A stretch of DNA of 56,394 nt from Planctomycetota bacterium (GTDB lineage: Bacteria > Planctomycetota > UBA1135 > UBA2386), in contig VGZG01000013.1 in assembly GCA_016872675.1 (NCBI GenBank), positions 1-56,394 on the forward strand, given 5' to 3'. The stretch's first letter is position 1; every line of letters starts with the position of its first letter. A program made the translations under genes and the position numbers. Shown piece by piece: positions 50,129-56,394 of the stretch. Under the pieces are notes generated by a model that worked only from the letters and a program-made list of their open reading frames with translations, was not told the DNA's origin and did no database searches.

Positions 50129-51046
50129 TCACTTGCCGGGCGCTTTCGTCGCCGGGGCGGCTTCGACCTGCGGGCCGAACAACGCTTCCTCGCACTTGGC
50201 GTGCGCGAACATGTCCGCGTGCTCGTGCGCGACGCCGCGAGCCTCGACGAGTCGCCAAGCGAAGGGCCAGCCCTTCTGCGCCGCCAGGGCCTTGGCCGTC
50301 CACCACAGCGCCAGACCGCGCTGGTGCCGGCCGCTGCCTTGCGCCATCGCCTCGGCGCTGGTGTCGAGCCACTCGTCGTGGCCGTCGTCGCCAGTGCCGA
50401 GGTAGAGCGTCAGCGGCGCGGCGAGGTAGGCGCGCAGGCGCTCCTCGCTCGCGAGCTCGGCCGGCAAGCCGCCGAAGCCGTAGCCAAATGGCGCCGCCGT
50501 GGTCGGCAGCAGCACCGAGCCGGGGTTGGCGGCGACGATGCGCTCGGCGCCGAGGTCGGCGAACGCCGCGCAGCGGCCGAGGAACTGCCCGCCGGCGGAG
50601 TGGCCGATGACGTAGAGCTTGGCGTCCGGCGCCTCGGCGCGCGCGCGCACGGCGGCGACGAGTTCGGGCAGCCGCGAATACGTCCACTCGGCCGGCGGCG
50701 CGGCGGTGCCATCCTCGCGCAGGATGCCGCCGCGCTGGTACAGACGGCTGGGGAAACGTTCGGCGTCGAAGCGCGGCGCGACGATCAGCGCGTCGAACCG
50801 GTCCCCCATCGGTGCGGCGTGGTCGCGGTACTCGTCGGCGTTGCGCAGCACGCCGTGCATCACCATCAGCAGGCGCTTGCCGCTCCACTTCGCCGGCCGA
50901 TGCAGGAAGACGTCGAGTTCAAGAGGGCCGGCTTGCACGCGCAGGGCCGATGGCCCGTCGGGGATCGCGACGGGCGCAGCCGCGGTTTGCGCGGCGAGCG
51001 GCAGCAGGCAGAGGACTGCGGTGGCGACGAAGCGGATCGGGGGCAT
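50129..51046 (-). CDS. Secreted alpha/beta hydrolase (esterase/depolymerase-like)
   Basis: 305 residues. ATG at 51046 starts a signal peptide with core FVATAVLCLLPLAAQ; the earlier start at 51106 adds 20 basic residues before it. VMHGVLRNADEY gives the oxyanion region, GHSAGG (148-153) the nucleophile Ser150, and the acid and His lie in the C-terminal third. It resembles PHB-depolymerase/esterase-D-like proteins. It is convergent with the helicase gene, with only 22 bases between the stops. Confidence 0.75.
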   Translation of the reverse strand: MPPIRFVATAVLCLLPLAAQTAAAPVAIPDGPSALRVQAGPLELDVFLHRPAKWSGKRLLMVMHGVLRNADEYRDHAAPMGDRFDALIVAPRFDAERFPSRLYQRGGILREDGTAAPPAEWTYSRLPELVAAVRARAEAPDAKLYVIGHSAGGQFLGRCAAFADLGAERIVAANPGSVLLPTTAAPFGYGFGGLPAELASEERLRAYLAAPLTLYLGTGDDGHDEWLDTSAEAMAQGSGRHQRGLALWWTAKALAAQKGWPFAWRLVEARGVAHEHADMFAHAKCEEALFGPQVEAAPATKAPGK

Positions 51047-51226
51047 GCCGGAGACATAACGTGCGCCCGGCAGGCGCGGGAGCGAGCGCCTGCGAAAGCG
51101 CCGCACATCGCGCCGGACGCACGCCCCGTAGTCCGGCGACCCATCAGAGGGTCGAGGTCGACGTGGCCGCGAAACCGGCCAGCAGGGCGATCCGAAGGCG
51201 CCGCGGGCGACGCCTTCGGGCGCAGT

Positions 51227-52861
51227 TCAGAACAGCCGGACCTCAGCGCCGCGGCTCGTCGCGATGCCCGAGGCGACCCCGGCGTCGAACACGAACCACT
51301 GGCTGTACAGCGTCAGGCCGCTGAGCGCCGGGATCGCCGGCACGGCTACCTTGAGCGTGCCGTAGCCGGCGCCGGCGACGCCGGCCGCGCCGTTGAGCGG
51401 GATCGGCACGATCGTCTCGCCCGTGCCGAGCGCGACGCTGACGTTGACGCCGGCGAGCACGGTCGCCGCCGGGGCCATCGACAGCACGAACATCGACAGC
51501 GCGCCGCCGACGGCGTTGCTGACGCCGAGCTTGAAGTCGACGTTGCCGAGGTTCGCCGGGACCTCCGCCATCGCGTTCGGCACGCGACCGCCGGAACCCG
51601 CCGAGCCGAGGCCGTACTGGAAGCCGCCTTCGGGCAGCAACTGGCTGCGCAGCGTCGGCCGCGTGAACGGCGGGAGCCCCTGCGCGACGCGCGGATCGGT
51701 GAGACCGTTCTGCAGGAAGTTGAGCAGGTCGTTGGCGGCCTGCGGCGGCACGTTGAGCGGCAGCAGCAGCGGGTCCTTGTTCTGGAGGTTGGGGCCGCCG
51801 CCGCCGAGGTAGAAGCCGAACACCTGCTGCAGCGAGGTGAACTGGCCGTTGTGCATGAACGACGTGCGCAGGCCGACGTTGCGCAGGCTCGGCACCTTGA
51901 ACTTGCCGCCGTCCGTGGCGAGGCCGGTCACCGCCTGGCGACCGATGTCCTGCGCGATCGGGCGCAGGCCGAGGTTGCGGAACTGGCGGTCGCTGAACAG
52001 GCCGGGCGTGTGGCAGAGGTTGCAGCGGCCCGGGCCGTTGAAGACGTTGAGGCCATTCTGCTGCTGCGGCGTCAGCGCCGCCGGGTTGCCGGCGACGAAC
52101 GCGTCGTACGGCGTCTGGTTGGGGACCAGCGTGCGCTGGTACGCGGCCAGCGCGAAGGCGATGCGCGCCGACGTGATGTCGGTCGTGCCGAACGCCGCCT
52201 GGAACAGTTGCGGGTAGGTCGCGCCGCCGGCCACCGCCGCGGCCATGTCGGCCGGCAGGTTGGTCGCCAACGCCATCGGCTTCGCCGTGCCGAGCTTGGC
52301 GACGACCTGCGCGAGCGTGCGCGCGTCGTGCGCCATCTCGCCGTGATCGAGCAGCGGCCCGAGCGCCTGGTTCTCCAGCGCGCCGCCGGTCGGGATCAGC
52401 GTGACGCTCGTGTCCGGATCGACGAAGTTGGTGCGCGCGCGGCCGTCCCAGAATAGCTCGGGAAACCACGCCGCCGTCAGCGGGCTCGGCGCCGCGCGCC
52501 TGGTGACCTGCCGGCCGAAGCCGAACAATGCATCGGACATGTAGAGGTTGTTGGCGTCGCTGCGGCTGATGCCCGGCGAGCCGAAGCTGTCGTCGGGCGA
52601 CGGCGTGACGCCGTCCGGGCCTGGGTGCGGCGTGCGGCGCACGTCGCCGCCGCCCTGGCTGAAGGTGTGGCAGGTGCCGCACACGACGCGGTTGTTGGTC
52701 GACATCTGCTCGTCCCAGAACAGCAGCTTGCCGAGCGTCGCCTTGGCGGCGGTCGTCGGGTTCTGCGGCGGCACGGGCTGCGGCGGCAGCGGCTGGTTCT
52801 GCGCGGCGAGGGCAGTCGCGAGCAGGGACAACGAGAGTACGGCGATGGCGTGGCGTTGCAT
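51227..52861 (-). CDS. Secreted di-heme cytochrome c peroxidase-type protein with C-terminal beta domain
   Basis: 544 residues. Signal peptide 1-20 (AQ cleavage), then CGTCH at 61-65 and CNLCH at 280-284, two c-type heme sites in the CcpA/MauG layout, with WFPELFWDGRA and VPSLRNVGLRTSFMHNGQF as family blocks. The region from about 430 (NVDFKLGVSNAVGGALSMFV) to the C-terminal EVRLF is an added beta domain like that on the CocE-type hydrolase at 30692-32797. It would reduce peroxide or oxidise a partner in the periplasm or at the surface. ATG at 52861 is fixed by the signal peptide. Confidence 0.9.
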   Translation of the reverse strand: MQRHAIAVLSLSLLATALAAQNQPLPPQPVPPQNPTTAAKATLGKLLFWDEQMSTNNRVVCGTCHTFSQGGGDVRRTPHPGPDGVTPSPDDSFGSPGISRSDANNLYMSDALFGFGRQVTRRAAPSPLTAAWFPELFWDGRARTNFVDPDTSVTLIPTGGALENQALGPLLDHGEMAHDARTLAQVVAKLGTAKPMALATNLPADMAAAVAGGATYPQLFQAAFGTTDITSARIAFALAAYQRTLVPNQTPYDAFVAGNPAALTPQQQNGLNVFNGPGRCNLCHTPGLFSDRQFRNLGLRPIAQDIGRQAVTGLATDGGKFKVPSLRNVGLRTSFMHNGQFTSLQQVFGFYLGGGGPNLQNKDPLLLPLNVPPQAANDLLNFLQNGLTDPRVAQGLPPFTRPTLRSQLLPEGGFQYGLGSAGSGGRVPNAMAEVPANLGNVDFKLGVSNAVGGALSMFVLSMAPAATVLAGVNVSVALGTGETIVPIPLNGAAGVAGAGYGTLKVAVPAIPALSGLTLYSQWFVFDAGVASGIATSRGAEVRLF

Positions 52862-53021
52862 GATCGTCCTGGTGGAGAGGGCCGTCAGACTGCAGGAGCA
52901 AACCGTGTCACAGCGGTGTTGCGACAACGTCCCGAGCCGGTCTGTCCACACAGCCGCAACGTATTTCCGCGCGCGCCATCGCCGACGGCGGGACGAGTCT
53001 ACCATAGCGCACGCGCCGGGC

Positions 53022-53555
53022 TCACGCCGCGCGCCGGACGCCGAGGCGCAACTGCAGGAGGTCGGCGAACTTCCCGCCGACATCGACACCGGCGGCGCGT
53101 CGGTAGCAACGCGTCGCGCCCTTGCCGTCGCCGGCGCGGGCCAGTGCGTCGCCGAGCCCGACCCACGCGGCGGTATCCCACGGATCGGTGCGAACCAGGG
53201 CGCGATACCCGGACTGAGCCGCGGCCCATTCCCCGCGCAGGAAGGCGGCGAGGGCGGCGCGGAAGCGCTGCGGCCGTGCCCGCGCCGCCACCGACCAACG
53301 CCGCCGCCACAGCGCGAATGCGAGCCATGCAACCGCGACCGCGGCGAGTCCCTGTAGCCCCAAGGCCAGAACGCGCAGAACCGCCGTTTCCGCCGCGAGC
53401 ACGTAGCGCGCGAGCAACCAGGCATCGAGCAGCGACCAGACGCCGAGTGTCAGCAGGCTGCCGACCCACGAGCGACCGGTGCGCAGGTAGTGCCAAGCCG
53501 CCGCCTGGCCGCATGCGAAGGCGATCAGATTGGGCAGGAAGGCGGTGACGTACAC
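53022..53555 (-). CDS. Membrane protein with C-terminal TPR-like segment
   Basis: 177 residues with three hydrophobic segments (about 5-20, 32-52 and 60-85), then a soluble tail with one TPR-like pair (FLRGEWAAAQSGYRALVRTD, WVGLGDALARAGDGKGATRC). Family not recognised. It is divergent from thiE, 80 bases between starts. Confidence 0.6.
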   Translation of the reverse strand: MYVTAFLPNLIAFACGQAAAWHYLRTGRSWVGSLLTLGVWSLLDAWLLARYVLAAETAVLRVLALGLQGLAAVAVAWLAFALWRRRWSVAARARPQRFRAALAAFLRGEWAAAQSGYRALVRTDPWDTAAWVGLGDALARAGDGKGATRCYRRAAGVDVGGKFADLLQLRLGVRRAA

Positions 53556-53635
53556 GCGGCGGGAGCCTACGCGGCGGGATGCCCGACGACCACAGGCGCG
53601 GCGGGACCCCGCCGGGTAGGCTGCGCCGCCGCAGC

Positions 53636-54241
53636 ATGCCGTTTCCTGGCCGCCTGTACCTCCTGTTCACGCCGTCGCTCTGCAAGGGCGATCCGTGGAC
53701 GACGCTGTCCGGCGCGATCTCGGGCGGCGTCGACCTCGTGCAGTGGCGCAGCAAGGAGTCCGACCCGAGCGGCTACCTGCGCTGCCGCGATCTGTGCCGC
53801 CGCCGCGGCGTGCCGCTGCTGGTCAACGACGACGTCATGCTGGCGGTGCGTTCGCGCGCGCACGGCGCCCACGTCGGGCAGGGCGATCTGCCGGCCGAGG
53901 CCGCGCGCAAGTTGCTGTTCGACCAGGCGCTCGGCATCAGCACGCACGATCCCAAGCAGATCGTCGACGCCGCGGCGGCAGGCGCCGACTACGTCGGCTT
54001 CGGCCCGTGCTTCCCGACGGCGACGAAAGGCTACGAACACGGCAAGTCGTCCGAGGAGATCGAGGCGGCGGTGCTGCAGGCGGCGGCGGTCGGAGTGCCG
54101 CTGTTCGCCGTCGGCGGCATCACCCCTGAGCGGCTGCTGCCGCTGCGCACACTCGGCGTCGACCACGTCGCCGTCAGCAGCGCGATCCTCGGCGCCGAGG
54201 ATCCACGTGCCGCGGCGCAGGCGCTGCGCCGGCTGCTCTGA
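53636..54241 (+). CDS. thiE: Thiamine-phosphate synthase
   Basis: Joins the thiazole phosphate and HMP pyrophosphate to give thiamine phosphate. 201 residues, TIM barrel. VQWRSK at 35-40 is the QxR-x-K pyrophosphate-binding strand, LVNDD (62-66), HVGQGDLP (79-86) and GFGPCFPTATK (121-131) are the family blocks, and FAVGGI lies near 160. ATG at 53636 gives the standard start; an earlier one at 53579 adds 19 Arg-rich residues. No other thi gene is near. Confidence 0.93.
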   Translation: MPFPGRLYLLFTPSLCKGDPWTTLSGAISGGVDLVQWRSKESDPSGYLRCRDLCRRRGVPLLVNDDVMLAVRSRAHGAHVGQGDLPAEAARKLLFDQALGISTHDPKQIVDAAAAGADYVGFGPCFPTATKGYEHGKSSEEIEAAVLQAAAVGVPLFAVGGITPERLLPLRTLGVDHVAVSSAILGAEDPRAAAQALRRLL

Positions 54242-54261
54242 CGCGGCCGCAGCGCGCGTCA
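54239..54261. terminator. Hairpin spanning the stop codons of thiE and queA
   Basis: TGACGCG at 54239-54245 (beginning with the thiE stop) pairs with CGCGTCA at 54255-54261 (ending with the complement of the queA stop), around a 9-base loop. Both convergent genes thus end inside one 7-bp hairpin. No T-run. Confidence 0.45.
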
Positions 54262-55296
54262 GACCAGCAACATCGCGTCGCCGAACGAATAGAAGCGGTA
54301 GCCGCGCACGACGGCATCGCGATAGACGGCGAGGATCTCAGCGCGGCCGGCGAACGCGGCGACCAGCATCAGCAGCGTCGACTGCGGCAGGTGGAAGTTG
54401 GTGAACAGCGCGTCGACGACACGGAACGGCTTGCCCGGGCGCAGGAAGACGTCCGACGCGCCGCTGCCGGCGACGACGCCGCCCTTGCCGTCGGCGCAGG
54501 TCTCCAGCGTACGACAGCTCGTCGTGCCGACGGCGACGATGCGGCCGCCGCGCGCGCGCGTCGCCGTGATGGCGGCGGCGGTGGCGGCTGGCAGTTCGTA
54601 GACCTCGCTGTGCATACGGTGCTCTTCGACCGTCGTGGCGCGGATCGGCGCGAACGTGCCTTCGCCGACGTGCAGCGTCACGAACGCGGTCTCCACCCCC
54701 ATCGCCGCCAGCCGCTGCAGCAGGTCCGGCGTGAAGTGCAGGCCGGCGGTCGGCGCGGCGATCGCGCCCGGCGCCCGCGCGTAGACGGTCTGGTAGCGCG
54801 CGCGATCGGCGGCGACGTCCTCACGGCCGTCGCGATCGATGTACGGCGGCAGCGGCGCGCGGCCGCAGCGCTCGAGCGCGTCTGCGACCATGCCCGACGC
54901 CGCGCGCAGCCCAACGCGCCAGCGGCCACCGCCCAGCGCTTCGCGCAGTTCGAGTTCGATCGCGCCGCCTTCCATCGGCAGGCGGTCGCCGGCGCGCAGC
55001 TTCTTGCTTGGCTTGACGAAGGCCTCGCCCGCGGCGCCGTCGAGCCGCACGAGCAGGCACTCGACGGCGCCCCCGGTGGCTCGCTGGCCGCGCAAACGCC
55101 ACGGCATCACCTTGGTATCGTTGAGCACCAGCAGGTCGCCCGGACGCAGGAAGCTCGGCAGATCGCGCACGTGCGCATGCTCGTCGCGGCGAGCGGCGCG
55201 ATCGTGGACGAACAGTCGCGCGCTGTCGCGCGGCTCGGCAGCGCGCGTCGCGATCGACGCCGGCGGCAACTGGAAGTCGAAGTCGGAAACCTGCAC
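54259..55296 (-). CDS. queA: S-adenosylmethionine:tRNA ribosyltransferase-isomerase
   Basis: Makes epoxyqueuosine in tRNA by transferring ribose from SAM onto preQ1; cytosolic. 345 residues from GTG at 55296, matching QueA length. Blocks: DFDFQLPP near the start, DTKVMPWRLRG, IAAPTAGLHFTP, LHVGEGTFAPI, RMHSEVYELP, VGTTSCRTLE and TNFHLPQSTLL. Residues upstream of the GTG in the same frame are not conserved. Partner QueG is at 44.8 kb on the other strand. Confidence 0.94.
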   Translation of the reverse strand: MQVSDFDFQLPPASIATRAAEPRDSARLFVHDRAARRDEHAHVRDLPSFLRPGDLLVLNDTKVMPWRLRGQRATGGAVECLLVRLDGAAGEAFVKPSKKLRAGDRLPMEGGAIELELREALGGGRWRVGLRAASGMVADALERCGRAPLPPYIDRDGREDVAADRARYQTVYARAPGAIAAPTAGLHFTPDLLQRLAAMGVETAFVTLHVGEGTFAPIRATTVEEHRMHSEVYELPAATAAAITATRARGGRIVAVGTTSCRTLETCADGKGGVVAGSGASDVFLRPGKPFRVVDALFTNFHLPQSTLLMLVAAFAGRAEILAVYRDAVVRGYRFYSFGDAMLLV

Positions 55297-55378
55297 GGGC
55301 GCCGGGTCATACCCGACGAGCGCGAGCGGCGGCAGCCATGGCTTGTGGCGCGCGCCAACGCCGCCGAGGATGGGGCGT

Positions 55379-56394
55379 ATGCTTCGCCATGCGACGATGT
55401 CAGGACTGTGCGCGCTGCTCGCCGGCTGCGGCGGTGGCCGCGCGAGCGATCCCGTCGCCGGCGCGGTCGCGACCGAGATCCTGGCATGCCGTGCGCGCGT
55501 CGACCTACCGGGCGCGTTCGCCGAAGTGGCGCGCCGCGACGGCCGCAACCTCGGGCAGGACCGCCTGCCCGATCGCGCCGGCGTCGAACGCTCCGCGCGC
55601 GTCGGTCCGGACGGCGACGCCGTCGTGCTCGTGCGCGAAACCGACGTCGGCGACGCCAGCAGTCGGGACGTGCGCGTCGCGTCGTTGTCGAACGCGTTCG
55701 CCGAACGATCGCTCGTCGCGCGCGCCGGCCGCGACGACGGCGCCTGCTGGTCGCCCACCGGCGATCGCGTGCTATTCGCCAGCGACCGCAACGGCGTCGA
55801 GGGGCTGTGGACGATTCCGGCCACTGGCGGCGACGCCGCGCCGTTCGCGGCGACGCCCACGGGCTTCGCCGACGTCGAGCCCGACTGGCATGCCGTCACG
55901 GGCCGCGTCGCGTGGAGCCGTCGGGCGCCGGGCGGCGCGCACGCGCTGTGGCGCGCGGAGGCCGACGGCGCAGGCGCGCAGCCGCTGACGGACGGCGGCG
56001 GCGCGACCGGCATCGGCAACGGCGACCGCGAGCCCGCGTTCGCGCCCAACGGCGGATCGGTGGCCTTCGTGCGTCGGACCAGCTCGACCACCGCGTCGCT
56101 GTGCACGTGCGATCTCGCGACTGGCGCGGTGACGACGCTGCTGACGCCGCTCGGCGACGTGCGCGCGCCGCGCGTCACGCCGACGGACGATCGCGTGCTC
56201 TTCGGCCTCGCCGAGCCGATCGCCGGCCGTGCTGGCATCCGGCTCGCAACGATCGCCCGCGCCGGCGGCGAGCCGACGCTGCTGTGGCCCGACGAACGCT
56301 GGGACCTCGTCGGCCTGGACCTGCTGCCGACGCTGCCGGCGCTGGCGCCGGCCGCCGGGCCGATCGCGCTCGACGTCCGCGACGCGCAACTGCA
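55379..56394 (+). CDS. Lipoprotein with TolB/WD40-like beta-propeller (partial, C-terminus beyond window)
   Basis: At least 338 residues, cut by the window end. ATG at 55379 (or ATG seven codons in) opens a lipoprotein signal ending LLAGC (Cys17). The body has repeats of the TolB/PD40 type: CWSPTGDRVLFASDRNGVEG, AFAPNGGSVAFV, VTPTDDRVLFGLAEP and similar, predicting a beta-propeller in the envelope. It is divergent from queA (82 bases between starts). No partner that would mark it as TolB of a Tol-Pal system is in the window. Confidence 0.75.
   Translation, partial: MLRHATMSGLCALLAGCGGGRASDPVAGAVATEILACRARVDLPGAFAEVARRDGRNLGQDRLPDRAGVERSARVGPDGDAVVLVRETDVGDASSRDVRVASLSNAFAERSLVARAGRDDGACWSPTGDRVLFASDRNGVEGLWTIPATGGDAAPFAATPTGFADVEPDWHAVTGRVAWSRRAPGGAHALWRAEADGAGAQPLTDGGGATGIGNGDREPAFAPNGGSVAFVRRTSSTTASLCTCDLATGAVTTLLTPLGDVRAPRVTPTDDRVLFGLAEPIAGRAGIRLATIARAGGEPTLLWPDERWDLVGLDLLPTLPALAPAAGPIALDVRDAQL

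Overview
This is a gene-dense, very high-GC (about 70 percent by eye) bacterial chromosome segment with no rRNA, tRNA, CRISPR array or insertion sequence that I can recognise. The gene content points to a member of the Planctomycetota. The strongest markers are an adjacent DUF1800/DUF1501 pair with Tat signals, an FG-GAP/VCBS lipoprotein, a secreted DUF1570-like HExxH peptidase, cytochrome c peroxidase-type and CocE-type secreted proteins with extra C-terminal beta domains, and many secreted or lipoprotein hypotheticals in short, frequently convergent units. This assignment is an inference; no marker gene settles it.

Layout. 1-8600: an acyl-CoA carboxylase biotin-carboxylase subunit (cut by the window start), a Gfo/Idh/MocA oxidoreductase, a secreted metallopeptidase with a clear terminator, a propionyl-CoA carboxylase beta/methylmalonyl-CoA epimerase operon, MutM with a GTG start, and a PDZ lipoprotein. 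8600-18150: an MFS transporter, a UDP-galactopyranose-mutase-like flavoprotein, a gene-free tract of about 600 bases rich in hairpins, two cupins, a PTPS/QueD-family enzyme with an altered active-site motif, EF-G, a GT-C type membrane protein and a plant-like cyclophilin. 18150-30700: a 1297-residue secreted S9 peptidase fused to a PrxQ-type peroxiredoxin, small unknown proteins, Sua5, a membrane/unknown pair, NagA, an SGNH hydrolase, and a proton-pump subunit that looks N-terminally truncated. Three open but start-less coding-like fragments in gaps look like gene remnants. 30700-41700: a CocE-like hydrolase, DUF1501/DUF1800, an SDR plus VCBS lipoprotein pair, a toroid-fold protein, GmhA and small membrane or secreted proteins. 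41700-56394: an ECF sigma factor with a zinc-finger/TPR partner and a degenerate histidine-kinase-like protein, QueG, a zinc-ribbon protein, delta-1-pyrroline-5-carboxylate dehydrogenase with a long hairpin in its leader, an IGHMBP2-type helicase, secreted hydrolase and di-heme peroxidase genes, ThiE, QueA and a TolB-like lipoprotein cut by the window end.

How genes fit together. The carboxylase subunits and epimerase support propionyl-CoA to methylmalonyl-CoA conversion. QueG and QueA give the last two steps of tRNA queuosine synthesis. The 12.3 kb PTPS homologue may serve queuosine or, judging by its motif, folate synthesis. Sua5, EF-G and the cyclophilin are housekeeping. Much of the remaining content is exported and of unknown substrate.

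Most interesting items: the peptidase-peroxiredoxin fusion, the tandem-hairpin tract at 11.46-11.76 kb, the sigma/anti-sigma-like/degenerate-kinase module, the Cys-lacking PTPS, the truncated proton-pump gene lying in frame behind a hydrolase gene, and the small membrane protein separated by one in-frame TGA from the next coding stretch.
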